A stretch of DNA of 21,034 nucleotides from CAZRZN01 sp964604565. GTDB taxonomy: Bacteria > Pseudomonadota > Alphaproteobacteria > Rhodobacterales > Rhodobacteraceae. The first letter of the stretch is position 1. Each line of letters opens with the position of its first letter. The notes beneath the pieces are model-generated. The model did no database searches. It was not told the origin of the DNA and was given only the letters and a program-made list of their open reading frames with translations. Positions 6,913 to 16,528 of the stretch are shown piece after piece. The position numbers and the translations under genes were made by a program. The DNA lies in assembly GCA_964604565.1 (NCBI GenBank), contig CAZRZN010000047.1:1-21034 (forward strand), given 5' to 3'.

Positions 6913-7081
6913 CAGGCGTCTTGCCGAAGGCTGGAACAATATTCGGCGCGGACCGCCCGCTTGTGGCGGCGTCGCCTTGCATTTCCCTTAAATTCGGGTC
7001 TGGATTGCCTTTGAACTGAAAAAATGTTGTTTGCGGTAACACGCGCGCGGTCCGGTCACAGGACGACCCAAGACGGTCATC

Positions 7082-9493
7082 GTGCCTGCCGCAAGATTGA
7101 TTGGGACCGATACGATGAAAAACGAAATCCTCGCACATTTGCGGTATTCGCTTGGCAAGGACGCGGGCCATGCCTCGATCTACGACTGGCGGATGGCTCT
7201 GTCGCTGGCCCTGCGCGACAAGATTGTCGATCCGTGGTTCAGAAGCACGAAGATAGGGTATGAAAAACAACCCAAGCGGGTCTATTATCTTTCCATGGAA
7301 TTTCTGATCGGTCGGCTTGTCGAGGATGTCGCCGCCAATCTCGGCGTTGAAGACGAAGCGCGGAGCGCGCTGTCCGACCTTGGGCAGGACTACGACCTGC
7401 TCGTGCGGGATGAGCCGGATGCGGCGCTGGGAAATGGCGGTTTGGGCAGGCTGGCGGCCTGCTTCATGGACAGTCTCGCGACGCTGGCAATCCCGGCCAT
7501 GGGTTATGGCATACGCTACGAACACGGCCTTTTCGAACAGGACTTCGTCGACGGCCAGCAGGTCGAAAAGGCCGAGACATGGCTGGCGCAACGCCACGCC
7601 TGGGAGTTCGAGCGCCCGGAGGTCAGCTATCGCATCAACTTTGGCGGGCATGTTCATCACCATGAAGGCAAAGCCGAATGGCGCCCACATGAAACCGTCT
7701 TGGCCACCGCATTCGATACGCCGGTTGTGGGCTGGCAGGGAAAATGGGCCAATACGCTGCGTTTGTGGTCGGCCTGCCCGCAAAAGGAATTCGACCTCGC
7801 CAGTTTCAACCGCGGGGATTATCTGGCCGCGAGCCGGTCAGAGGCGTTGGCCCGGACCATCAGCCGCGTCCTCTATCCCGACGACACGACGGAGACCGGC
7901 AAGGAACTGCGGCTGAAGCAGGAATATTTCTTTACTGCCGCCTCCATCCACGACCTCATCCGCCGGTTCCTTGACGATCACGACGATATCCGCGCGCTGC
8001 CGGAGGCGGCCGCGATCCAGCTCAACGATACCCACCCGGCCATCGCCGGCCCGGAGCTGGTCCGCATCCTCGTCGATCTGCACGGGCTGGTCATGGACGA
8101 GGCGATCGATATCGCGCGCCGCTGTCTTGGCTACACAAACCACACGCTGCTCCCCGAAGCGCTGGAGCGCTGGCCAGAATGGCTGCTGGGCCGCGTGCTG
8201 CCACGGCATCTGGAAATCATCCATCAGATCGAAGGCCGCCAGCAGGCGGACCACCCCGACAGTCCGCGCATCCTCGATCATGGCAACGTCAACATGGGCG
8301 AGCTTGCGTTTATCATGGCGCACAAGGTCAACGGTGTCTCGGCCTTGCACACCGATCTGGTGAAGTCGACGGTCTTTGCAGACCTGCATCGCATCCATCC
8401 CACGCGCATCGTGAACCAGACCAACGGGATCACGCCACGCCGCTGGCTGCATGGCTGCAACCCGGCGCTGAGCGCGCTCATCACCCGCAAGATCGGGGAT
8501 GGCTGGCCGGCCGACCTCGAGCAACTTCGCGGGTTGCGGCCTTTGGCGGGTGACACCGGTTTTCTCGACGAATTCCAGGCAGCCAAACGCGTCAACAAGG
8601 AACAGCTTTCGAACTGGGTGGCAGAGACCTGCGGTCTCAGCATCAACCCGGACGCGATGTTCGATATTCAGATCAAGCGCATACACGAATACAAGCGTCA
8701 GTTGATGAATATTCTCGAGACCATCGCCCTCTGGAACGAGATGCACGCCAATCCGCACGCCGACTGGACCCCCCGGGTCAAGATTTTCGGCGGCAAGGCC
8801 GCGCCCGGCTATCATGTCGCCAAGGAAATCATCCGCCTGATCAACGATGTGGCCTCTGTCATCAACACCGATCCCGTGACCAAGGACCTGTTGCAGATCG
8901 TCTATCCGCCCAACTACAACGTGACGATGGCAGAGCTGCTGATCCCTGCGGCGGATCTGTCCGAACAGATCTCGACAGCCGGCAAGGAAGCATCCGGAAC
9001 CGGCAACATGAAATTTGCCCTGAACGGCGCACTGACCATCGGCACGCTTGACGGCGCCAATGTCGAGATCCGCGAACACGTGGGCGCGGAGAACTTCTTT
9101 CTCTTTGGCCTGACGGCCGAAGAAGTGGTCGAGAGGCGCAGCCATCCCGGCTATGCCCGCACCGCCATCGAGGCCAGCCCCCGCCTGCAAAAAGTGCTGG
9201 CGCAGATTGCGGAGGGCCGCTTTGCGCCGCATGATCCGGGGCGCTATCATGGTATCGTGGGTAACCTATGGGATCACGACCATTTTCTGGTGTCCTGCGA
9301 CTTCGACACCTATTTCAACACGCAGCGCCGCGCCGATGAGGCCTTCAAATCGCCCGCCATCTGGTCGGCCATGGCGCTGTGCAACACCGCCAGCGTCGGC
9401 TGGTTCTCCTCGGACCGCACGATCAGGGGTTATGCCCGAGATATATGGAACGTCGGCCCGGCCACCAACGCGGATCTGGAACAGAGCGCATGA
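7082..9493 (+). CDS. glgP: Glycogen/maltodextrin phosphorylase
   Basis: This PLP-dependent GT35 enzyme releases glucose-1-phosphate from the non-reducing ends of glycogen and glucans. With the GTG start at 7082 it has 803 residues, typical of bacterial GlgP. The PLP-lysine motif EASGTGNMKFALNG is intact, with the lysine at about residue 644. Other family blocks include YYLSMEFLIGR, ALGNGGLGRLAACF, QLNDTHPAIA and IKRIHEYKRQ. The start is uncertain: GTG 7082 and ATG 7115 both have weak ribosome binding sites, and an in-frame TAA at 7037-7039 limits anything further upstream. It is the first gene of the glycogen operon. The 169-base gap after frcA contains a hairpin at 6953-6969 but no clear terminator and no convincing promoter. 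Its stop overlaps the glgB start. Confidence 0.95.
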   Translation: MPAARLIGTDTMKNEILAHLRYSLGKDAGHASIYDWRMALSLALRDKIVDPWFRSTKIGYEKQPKRVYYLSMEFLIGRLVEDVAANLGVEDEARSALSDLGQDYDLLVRDEPDAALGNGGLGRLAACFMDSLATLAIPAMGYGIRYEHGLFEQDFVDGQQVEKAETWLAQRHAWEFERPEVSYRINFGGHVHHHEGKAEWRPHETVLATAFDTPVVGWQGKWANTLRLWSACPQKEFDLASFNRGDYLAASRSEALARTISRVLYPDDTTETGKELRLKQEYFFTAASIHDLIRRFLDDHDDIRALPEAAAIQLNDTHPAIAGPELVRILVDLHGLVMDEAIDIARRCLGYTNHTLLPEALERWPEWLLGRVLPRHLEIIHQIEGRQQADHPDSPRILDHGNVNMGELAFIMAHKVNGVSALHTDLVKSTVFADLHRIHPTRIVNQTNGITPRRWLHGCNPALSALITRKIGDGWPADLEQLRGLRPLAGDTGFLDEFQAAKRVNKEQLSNWVAETCGLSINPDAMFDIQIKRIHEYKRQLMNILETIALWNEMHANPHADWTPRVKIFGGKAAPGYHVAKEIIRLINDVASVINTDPVTKDLLQIVYPPNYNVTMAELLIPAADLSEQISTAGKEASGTGNMKFALNGALTIGTLDGANVEIREHVGAENFFLFGLTAEEVVERRSHPGYARTAIEASPRLQKVLAQIAEGRFAPHDPGRYHGIVGNLWDHDHFLVSCDFDTYFNTQRRADEAFKSPAIWSAMALCNTASVGWFSSDRTIRGYARDIWNVGPATNADLEQSA

Positions 9494-11697
9494 CAGTCAC
9501 CGTGGACCATTGGACCGCCCGCCAGATTGCCGAGGGCCGCCATGCAGATCCCTTTGCCGTGCTGGGCCAGCATGACCTGCCGGATGGTTCAAGATGTGTG
9601 CGCGCCTTTCATCCGGGGGCCGAAAGGATAGAGGTTCTGGCGCGTGACACCGGCAATATGGTGGCGGAACTGGAACCGGTCGACGGCGCCAACGGGATGT
9701 TCGATGGCGTTTTGCCCGGCGTGACGGGGCGCCTTGATTATCGGCTGCGCCTGACCCGCGGCAGCGACTGCTGGGAAGAGGAGGATGCCTACGCCTTTGG
9801 CCCGGTGATGGGCGATATGGACGAATACCTGCTCGGCGAAGGCACGCATGGACAGCTTTGGCGCGCCTTGGGGGCGCATGTCCTGTTTTACGGCGGCGCC
9901 TGGGGCGTTCATTTCGCGGTCTGGGCGCCCAACGCCGCCCGCGTTTCGGTGGTAGGCAGCTTCAACGGATGGGACGGTCGCCGCCATGTGATGCGGCGGC
10001 GCGGCGCCATCGGGGTGCATGAAATCTTTGTGCCCGGCGTGACCGAAGGTGCGGCATACAAATACGAACTGCTGAACCACGATGGAAATCTCTTGCCGTT
10101 GAAGGCCGATCCGGTGGGGTTCGGATCCGAAGTGCCCCCGCAAACGGCCTCTGTTGTCCGCGACCTGACACAGCATTCGTGGCAGGACACGGATTGGATG
10201 GCCAATCGCGGGCCGAAACAGCGTATCGACCAGCCGATTTCCGTCTACGAGGTGCATCTGGAAAGCTGGCGGCGCGTGCCGGAGGACGGCGACCGCCCGC
10301 TCAGCTACCGCGAGCATGCAGATCAGCTGGTCAGTTACGCGGCCGACATGGGCTTTACCCATATCGAGCTGACGCCGATCTCCGAATATCCCTTTGGCGG
10401 ATCCTGGGGCTATCAACCTGTCGGGCTATACGCGCCAACGGCGCGCTTTGGCACGCCAGAGGATCTGCGCGTCTTCGTCGAGGCGACCCATGCAGCCGGG
10501 CTGGGTCTGATCATCGACTGGGTGCCGGGCCATTTTCCGACCGACGCGCATGGGCTGGCCCGGTTCGACGGCACCGCGCTTTATGAACATGCCGACCCGA
10601 AAGAAGGGTTTCACCCGGACTGGAACACGCTGGTCTACAATTATGGGCGGACCGAGGTTTCGAATTTCCTGATCGCCAACGCGCGCTACTGGCTGGAAGA
10701 ATTCCATATCGACGGGCTGCGCGTGGATGCGGTGGCCTCCATGCTCTACCGCGATTATTCGCGCAAGGATGGCGAATGGGTGCCCAATGCCGAGGGCGGA
10801 CGCGAGAATATCGAAGCCATCAATTTTCTGCGCCGGATGAACGAGACGGTCTATGCCGCCCACCCCGACATCATGACCGTGGCCGAGGAATCGACCGCGT
10901 TTCCCGGTGTCAGCGCGCCCACCTCGCATGACGGGCTGGGTTTTGGCTACAAGTGGAACATGGGCTGGATGAATGACACCCTGCGCTACATGTCGGAGGA
11001 TCCGGTCAACCGAAAATATCACCACGACAAGATGACCTTTGGGCTGCAATACGCCTTTACTGAAAATTTCGTCCTTCCGCTCAGCCACGATGAGGTGGTG
11101 CATGGCAAGGGCTCCCTGCTGACGCGTATGCCCGGCGACGACTGGCAGCGGTTTGCCAATCTGCGGGCTTATTTCGGGTTCATGTTCGGCCATCCGGGCA
11201 AGAAACTGATGTTCATGGGATGCGAATTCGCGCAGCCACGTGAATGGAACCACAACCAGAGCCTTGACTGGCACCTGCTTGACGAGGCGCCGCACAAGGG
11301 AATGCAGTCGCTGGTGCGCGATCTGAACCGGCTTTACCGGGCAACGCCGGCACTTCATGAACTGGACAGCAAGGCGGACGGATTTCGCTGGATCGACGGT
11401 GGCAACGCGGCCGAGTCGATCTTTTCCTGGATCCGCATGGGCAAGGCCGACACCCCACCCGTGCTGGTGGTTACGAATTTTACACCTGTCACGCGACATA
11501 CCTACCGGATCGGCGTGCCCAGCGCAGGCCACTGGGCCGAAAAGCTGAACACAGATGATCCGGCCTATGGTGGCAGCGGACAGGTGAACCCGGGCGGCGT
11601 GACCGCAAAGGCCGAGCCGGCGCATGGCTGTAGCCATTCAATAGAAATCACCGTGCCGCCACTGGCGACCGTATTGTTCGAGCTGACAGAAGACTGA
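9490..11697 (+). CDS. glgB: 1,4-alpha-glucan branching enzyme
   Basis: This GH13 branching enzyme cuts alpha-1,4 glucan chains and rejoins them as alpha-1,6 branches. It has 735 residues, close to E. coli GlgB. An N-terminal region of about 110 residues is followed by a CBM48 module (WGVHFAVWAPNAARVSVVGSFNGWD), the catalytic barrel and a C-terminal beta domain. The catalytic triad is intact: Asp413 (GLRVDAVASM), Glu466 (VAEEST) and Asp534 (LSHDEVVHGKG). ATG 9490 overlaps the glgP stop as ATGA with only weak ribosome-binding sequence, so translation is probably coupled to glgP. An open frame continues upstream inside glgP and is not part of the gene. It acts in the cytoplasm on chains made by GlgA. 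Confidence 0.96.
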   Translation: MTVTVDHWTARQIAEGRHADPFAVLGQHDLPDGSRCVRAFHPGAERIEVLARDTGNMVAELEPVDGANGMFDGVLPGVTGRLDYRLRLTRGSDCWEEEDAYAFGPVMGDMDEYLLGEGTHGQLWRALGAHVLFYGGAWGVHFAVWAPNAARVSVVGSFNGWDGRRHVMRRRGAIGVHEIFVPGVTEGAAYKYELLNHDGNLLPLKADPVGFGSEVPPQTASVVRDLTQHSWQDTDWMANRGPKQRIDQPISVYEVHLESWRRVPEDGDRPLSYREHADQLVSYAADMGFTHIELTPISEYPFGGSWGYQPVGLYAPTARFGTPEDLRVFVEATHAAGLGLIIDWVPGHFPTDAHGLARFDGTALYEHADPKEGFHPDWNTLVYNYGRTEVSNFLIANARYWLEEFHIDGLRVDAVASMLYRDYSRKDGEWVPNAEGGRENIEAINFLRRMNETVYAAHPDIMTVAEESTAFPGVSAPTSHDGLGFGYKWNMGWMNDTLRYMSEDPVNRKYHHDKMTFGLQYAFTENFVLPLSHDEVVHGKGSLLTRMPGDDWQRFANLRAYFGFMFGHPGKKLMFMGCEFAQPREWNHNQSLDWHLLDEAPHKGMQSLVRDLNRLYRATPALHELDSKADGFRWIDGGNAAESIFSWIRMGKADTPPVLVVTNFTPVTRHTYRIGVPSAGHWAEKLNTDDPAYGGSGQVNPGGVTAKAEPAHGCSHSIEITVPPLATVLFELTED

Positions 11698-11728
11698 GAC
11701 GGGACGACAGATCACGGGGAGGGACAAG

Positions 11729-12988
11729 ATGAACCAAGACAGATTCAGTCTGGCACAGCAGACGATGGCCTTTGTGCTGGCGGGCGGCCGTGGCAGCAGG
11801 CTCCGGGAAATGACCGATGTCCGTGCGAAACCGGCGGTCTATTTCGGCGGCAAGACCCGGATCATCGACTTTGCCCTGTCAAACGCCGTGAACTCCGGCA
11901 TCCGTCGCATCGGCGTGGCGACGCAATACAAGGCCCACAGCCTGATCCGTCACCTGCAACGCGGCTGGTCCTTCTTCCGGGCAGAGCGCAACGAAGGTCT
12001 GGACATCCTTCCCGCCTCGCAGCAACTGGACGAAGACAACTGGTACAAGGGCACGGCCGATGCGGTGACCCAGAACATCTCGATCATTCAGGGATACGGG
12101 CCGAAATACATCCTGATCCTCGCGGGCGATCACATCTACAAGCAAGACTACTCCTTCATGATCGAACAGCATGTTGCCTCGGGCGCAAAGGTGACCGTGG
12201 GTTGCATCGAGGTGCCTCGCGAAGAGGCCAAGGGTTTTGGCGTGATGGCGGTCGACGGCAATGACAGGATCCTCGACTTCGTGGAGAAACCGGCCGAACC
12301 TCCGACCATGCCCGGCGATCCGGCGCGCTCCTTGGCGTCGATGGGGATTTACGTGTTTGAAACGGATTTCCTGTGCGATCTGCTGGAACAGGACGCCCGC
12401 GACCCGAACTCCAGCCACGACTTTGGCAAGGACATCATTCCCGCGCTCGTGGCCTCCGGCGACGCGGTGGCCCATCCCTTTGGCCGCTCCTGCGTCATGT
12501 CCGGACTGGAAACCAAGCCTTACTGGCGCGACGTCGGCACCATCGACGCTTATTGGCAGGCCAATATCGACCTGACGGATTTCGAGCCGGAGCTGGACCT
12601 TTACGCCACCGACTGGCCGATCTGGACCTATTCGGAACTGACAGCCCCCGCCAAGTTCATCCACAACGAAGAAGGGCGCCGCGGGCAAGCCGTGTCATCG
12701 ATGGTCTCCGGCGGGTGCATCATTTCCGGCTCCAGCCTGTATCGCTGCCTGATGTTCACTGGGGTCAAGACGCATTCCTATTCGCAACTCGAAGGGGTCG
12801 TCGCCCTGCCCTACAGTGAGGTCGGACGCAGAGCGCATGTCAAGAACACGATCATCGACCGCGGCGTTCAGATTCCGCCCGGCCTTGTCGTGGGCGAAGA
12901 CCCCGAACTGGATGCGAAACGGTTTCGCCGCACGCAAAGCGGCATCTGCCTGATCACCCGCAAGATGATCGAAAATCTGGAGACCTGA
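11729..12988 (+). CDS. glgC: Glucose-1-phosphate adenylyltransferase (ADP-glucose pyrophosphorylase)
   Basis: It makes ADP-glucose and pyrophosphate from ATP and glucose-1-phosphate, the committed and allosterically controlled step of glycogen synthesis. The 419-residue product has the nucleotidyltransferase signature LAGGRGSRLREMTD (residues 18-30), RAKPAVYFGGKTRIIDFALSN (32-52) and a C-terminal left-handed beta-helix region (GVQIPPGLVVGEDPE). Arginines equivalent to those studied in the Agrobacterium enzyme are kept at 21, 24, 32, 44 and 59. However, Val31 replaces the basic residue found there (Agrobacterium Arg32, E. coli Lys39). Homologues in Rhodobacter respond to fructose-6-phosphate, fructose-1,6-bisphosphate and pyruvate. 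It has the strongest ribosome binding site of the operon, GGGGAGGGA at 11716-11724, four bases before the ATG and 31 bases after glgB. Confidence 0.96.
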   Translation: MNQDRFSLAQQTMAFVLAGGRGSRLREMTDVRAKPAVYFGGKTRIIDFALSNAVNSGIRRIGVATQYKAHSLIRHLQRGWSFFRAERNEGLDILPASQQLDEDNWYKGTADAVTQNISIIQGYGPKYILILAGDHIYKQDYSFMIEQHVASGAKVTVGCIEVPREEAKGFGVMAVDGNDRILDFVEKPAEPPTMPGDPARSLASMGIYVFETDFLCDLLEQDARDPNSSHDFGKDIIPALVASGDAVAHPFGRSCVMSGLETKPYWRDVGTIDAYWQANIDLTDFEPELDLYATDWPIWTYSELTAPAKFIHNEEGRRGQAVSSMVSGGCIISGSSLYRCLMFTGVKTHSYSQLEGVVALPYSEVGRRAHVKNTIIDRGVQIPPGLVVGEDPELDAKRFRRTQSGICLITRKMIENLET

Positions 12989-12989
12989 G

Positions 12990-14426
12990 ATGAAGGTGCT
13001 GATGGTCACCTCGGAATGCGCGCCTTTCATCAAGACCGGGGGCCTTGCCGATGTGGCGGGCGCTCTTCCGGGTGCGCTTGCGCCCCTTGGGGTGGAGACA
13101 AAGGTCGTCCTGCCCGCCTACCCGGCGCTGTTCCCGCTCTTGCCGCAAGGCAGGGAAGTGGCGAATTTCGGTGACCTTCCCGGCGGGCCGGGACGACTGG
13201 TGGAGGTCGAGGCCGAAGGCATCACGCTGCTTCTGCTGGATGCCCCGCAACTGTTCGATCGGCCCGGCGCCCCCTATACCGGAAGCGATGGGCGGGACTG
13301 GTCCGACAATCACCTGCGGTTCGGCGCCTTGGCGCAGGCAGCCGCGCGCATCAGCTTTGACGGGCTGGATGGTTGGACGCCCGATGTGGTTCATGCACAT
13401 GACTGGCAGGCGGCATTGACGCCTGTCTATCTCAAACAGGACGGGCGCAGTGCACCGCCGTCGGTTCTGACGATCCACAACATCGCCTTTCAGGGCCGTT
13501 TTTCCTCTCATGTCCTTGGCGACCTCGGTCTGCGCAGCGACTGGTTTCATCCCGGTGGCTTGGAGTATTACGGCGATCTGAGCTTTCTGAAGTCGGGGCT
13601 CGTCTTTGCCGATCAAATCACCACCGTCAGTCAAACCTATGCGCGCGAGATTCTGACGCCAGAGTTCGGCATGGGGCTGGAGGGCGTTCTGCAAGGACGC
13701 ACCTCGTCGCTCTCGGGGATCCTGAACGGGATCGACACCACGGTATGGGATCCCGCGACCGATCCGGCGCTGGCCGAACCCTATGACGCCGCGACCTTGA
13801 CGGCCAAGGCGCAGAACCGGGCTGCAATGACGAAGAAAATGGGGCTGGATCCGGACCACGATGGCCCGATATTTTGCGTCATCAGCCGCCTGACGCTGCA
13901 AAAGGGGCTGGATGCGCTGGCCGGCGCCCTGCCGGCGTTGATCGACGCGGGCGGTCAGTTGGCCTTGCTTGGCTCGGGCGATTCCGCGCTCGAGCAGACC
14001 TTTCGGGAGGCCGCCGTTCGATATCCCGGCAAGGTCAGCGTGCAGATCGGCTATGACGAGACGCTGTCGCACCTCATCCAGGGCGGGTCCGACGCGATCC
14101 TGATCCCGTCGCGCTTTGAACCCTGCGGGCTGACGCAACTTTATGGGCTGCGCTACGGGACATTGCCGGTCGTGGCGCGGACCGGCGGGCTTGCCGATAC
14201 GGTGATCGACGCCAATCACGCGGCGCTTGCGGCAGGGGTCGCGACCGGATTCGTCTTTGACGATGTGTCCGTCGCGGGGATTGGGACTGCCATCGCCCGC
14301 GCCGTTGAGATCCACGTGGACAAACCGCTTTGGCAAAAGATGCAGCAGGCGGCCATGCGACAGCCCGTCGGCTGGGAAACTTCGGCCCGGGCCTACCTGC
14401 AAATGTACGAAACCCTGAGCCAATGA
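12990..14426 (+). CDS. glgA: Glycogen synthase (ADP-glucose type)
   Basis: This GT5 glycosyltransferase extends alpha-1,4 glucan chains from ADP-glucose. It has 478 residues, essentially the E. coli length. The N-terminal Rossmann domain begins MKVLMVTSECAPFIKTGGLADV, with the KTGGL lysine at position 15 as in E. coli. The C-terminal domain holds EPCGLTQLYGLRYG, with Glu377 at the E. coli catalytic position, followed by RTGGLADTV. The start lies one base after the glgC stop (TGAGATG), and GGAG (12979-12982) inside the end of glgC is a suitable ribosome binding site. Its stop overlaps the glgX start. It depends on GlgC for substrate, and GlgB branches its product. Confidence 0.97.
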   Translation: MKVLMVTSECAPFIKTGGLADVAGALPGALAPLGVETKVVLPAYPALFPLLPQGREVANFGDLPGGPGRLVEVEAEGITLLLLDAPQLFDRPGAPYTGSDGRDWSDNHLRFGALAQAAARISFDGLDGWTPDVVHAHDWQAALTPVYLKQDGRSAPPSVLTIHNIAFQGRFSSHVLGDLGLRSDWFHPGGLEYYGDLSFLKSGLVFADQITTVSQTYAREILTPEFGMGLEGVLQGRTSSLSGILNGIDTTVWDPATDPALAEPYDAATLTAKAQNRAAMTKKMGLDPDHDGPIFCVISRLTLQKGLDALAGALPALIDAGGQLALLGSGDSALEQTFREAAVRYPGKVSVQIGYDETLSHLIQGGSDAILIPSRFEPCGLTQLYGLRYGTLPVVARTGGLADTVIDANHAALAAGVATGFVFDDVSVAGIGTAIARAVEIHVDKPLWQKMQQAAMRQPVGWETSARAYLQMYETLSQ

Positions 14427-16528
14427 ACGCGAGAGCGCGCGTGAAATACGGAATATCAGCTGGCCGTCCCCATCAGCTGGGGGCGATGGCCGACGAGGAT
14501 GGTGTGAACTTTGCCCTTTTCTCGGATCACGCCCACCGGGTCGAGCTTTGCCTGTTTTCGCCGGATGGCCGACAGGAAGTGCAACGCCTGACCCTGCCGG
14601 ATCGCAGCGGCGCGGTCTGGCACGGGCATGTTGCGGGACTGAGGCCCGGCACGATCTACGGATACCGGGTCCACGGCCCCTATGCCCCCAAGCGGGGACA
14701 CCGCTTCAACCCGAACAAGCTGCTTCTGGATCCCTACACGCGTGCATTGCATGGCAGGTTTACCACGCACCCGGCAACCTTTGGACATTCCCCCGACGCA
14801 CCCGAGGCCGACCTGTCCTTCGACACGACGGACAGCGCGCCTCATGTGCCCAAATCCGTGGTTTGGGACCCAAGGGAATTTCCCGCCGACAAACGCCCCT
14901 TGCGGCGGGGCTGGGATGGCGCCGTGATCTACGAAACGCATGTAAAAGGCGCCACCATGCGGCATCCGCAGGTGCCAGAGGACATGCGCGGCACCTATGA
15001 CGGGCTGGCATCCGACGCGATGCTGGACCACCTGACCCGACTGGGAATCACGTCCGTCGAACTGCTTCCCGTGCAGGCGATCCGGTCCGAAAATGCACTG
15101 ACGGGCCGCGGCCTTGTGAACCATTGGGGCTACAACACCGCCGCCTTTTTTGCGCTGGAGCGGCGATATATGGGCCCGACAGGTAGCGCCGGCTTTCGCA
15201 CCATGGTCGACCGGTTTCACGCCGCCGGTATCGAAGTCATCCTGGACGTGGTCTACAACCATTCGGCCGAAGGCGATCACCTTGGCCCGATGTTCAGTTT
15301 TCGCGGGTTGGACAACGCCTCCTATTACCGTCTGGTGGAAAGCCAGCCGCGCTACTACGTGAACGATACTGGCACCGGCAACACGCTCAACGTCAATCAC
15401 CCCTTCGTCCTGCGGCTGATCCTGGATTCCCTGCGCTTCTGGGTGGAGTGCATGGGGGTCGACGGGTTTCGCTTTGACCTTGCGACGACATTGGGGCGCG
15501 AGGTGCACGGCTTCGACCGGCAGGGCGGTTTCATGGATGCCCTCAGGCAGGATCCCGTGCTGTCAGGGGTCAAGCTGATCGCCGAACCCTGGGATCTGGG
15601 TCCCGGCGGCTATCGGCTGGGCCAGTTCCCCCCGGAATTCGCCGAATGGAACGACCGTTACCGCGACACGGTGCGCCGATTCTGGCGGGGGGACGGGCAT
15701 GCGGCGCAGGATCTCGGCTCGGCGCTGCTGGGCACGGCATACCTGTTCGACACGCGCGGGCGCAGGGCGTGGTCGTCGGTGAATTTCGCCGCGGCACACG
15801 ACGGATTTGCGCTGGCGGATGTGACCGCCTATGCCCAGCGCCACAACGAGGCCAACGGCGAAGGCAACCGCGACGGTCATGGCGCAAACCATTCCGACAA
15901 TCTCGGAGTGGAAGGCGCGACCGAAGACCCAGACATTCTGGCTGCCCGTGCCCAACGCAGGCGCAACATGCTGGCCACGGTCTTCCTGTCGCAGGGCACG
16001 CCGATGATCCTCTCTGGCGACGAGGGCGGCAACACCCAGTTCGGAAACAACAACGCCTATTGCCAAGACAATGAAATCAGCTGGCTGGAATGGGACGACT
16101 TCGACGAAGCGCAAGTCGCTTTCACCGCAGCCCTCTCCGCCTTTCGCAAGGCGCATCCCGTGCTGCGGCAATCGCGATTTCTGCACGGATCGGAAAGACC
16201 GGACGGGTTGCTGGACGTCGCCTGGCGCAGTTTCGAAGGCGCGGCGCTCAACTGGCGCGATCCGGGGTTGTCCAGTCTGTGCCTCCTGTTGCGCGGCTGC
16301 GCCGAATGCCCTGACATCTGCGACGACACAGAGGAGGTCCTGTTGGCCTTCAACCGTGAGGATCAGGCACAGACATTGTATCTGCCCGGTCCCGAGGCCG
16401 GTGTCTGGCGGCGCGAGATCGATACCTCCACAGCGGCCCAGCAGACAAAAGAGATCGCAGAGGAGACCGTCATTGTCGCACCCGCAAGCATCGCCGCCTT
16501 TGTCCGCACCCGGGAAAGGCCCGCATGA
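14423..16528 (+). CDS. glgX: Glycogen debranching enzyme (isoamylase type)
   Basis: This GH13_11 enzyme hydrolyses alpha-1,6 branches, preferring the short stubs left by GlgP. The 701-residue product has an N-terminal CBM48-like domain (GVNFALFSDHAHRVELCLF), the catalytic barrel and a C-terminal domain. The catalytic residues are Asp352 (GFRFDLATTLG), Glu388 (LIAEPWDLG) and Asp460 (AAHDGF), and the family motif WGYNTAAFFA is present. ATG 14423 overlaps the glgA stop as ATGA. A GTG at 14441 is an alternative start that would remove six residues. The C-terminal domain contains four closely spaced cysteines, at 620, 626, 629 and 633, which I do not recall as a family feature. It releases linear maltodextrins that MalQ, encoded next, can rework. 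Confidence 0.95.
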   Translation: MNARARVKYGISAGRPHQLGAMADEDGVNFALFSDHAHRVELCLFSPDGRQEVQRLTLPDRSGAVWHGHVAGLRPGTIYGYRVHGPYAPKRGHRFNPNKLLLDPYTRALHGRFTTHPATFGHSPDAPEADLSFDTTDSAPHVPKSVVWDPREFPADKRPLRRGWDGAVIYETHVKGATMRHPQVPEDMRGTYDGLASDAMLDHLTRLGITSVELLPVQAIRSENALTGRGLVNHWGYNTAAFFALERRYMGPTGSAGFRTMVDRFHAAGIEVILDVVYNHSAEGDHLGPMFSFRGLDNASYYRLVESQPRYYVNDTGTGNTLNVNHPFVLRLILDSLRFWVECMGVDGFRFDLATTLGREVHGFDRQGGFMDALRQDPVLSGVKLIAEPWDLGPGGYRLGQFPPEFAEWNDRYRDTVRRFWRGDGHAAQDLGSALLGTAYLFDTRGRRAWSSVNFAAAHDGFALADVTAYAQRHNEANGEGNRDGHGANHSDNLGVEGATEDPDILAARAQRRRNMLATVFLSQGTPMILSGDEGGNTQFGNNNAYCQDNEISWLEWDDFDEAQVAFTAALSAFRKAHPVLRQSRFLHGSERPDGLLDVAWRSFEGAALNWRDPGLSSLCLLLRGCAECPDICDDTEEVLLAFNREDQAQTLYLPGPEAGVWRREIDTSTAAQQTKEIAEETVIVAPASIAAFVRTRERPA

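Noticed and set aside
6953..6969. Hairpin CCGCC-cgcttgt-GGCGG as a terminator after frcA
   Set aside because: The stem is only five base pairs and there is no T-run after it, so I do not call it a terminator.
6964..6982. Sigma-54-like sequence (TGGCGG ... TTGCAT) upstream of glgP
   Set aside because: The GG and GC elements are not ten bases apart, as a -24/-12 promoter requires.
12954..14423. 489-codon minus-strand open frame opposite glgA
   Set aside because: GlgA on the plus strand is full length with conserved Lys15 and Glu377; the antisense product has no recognisable motif.
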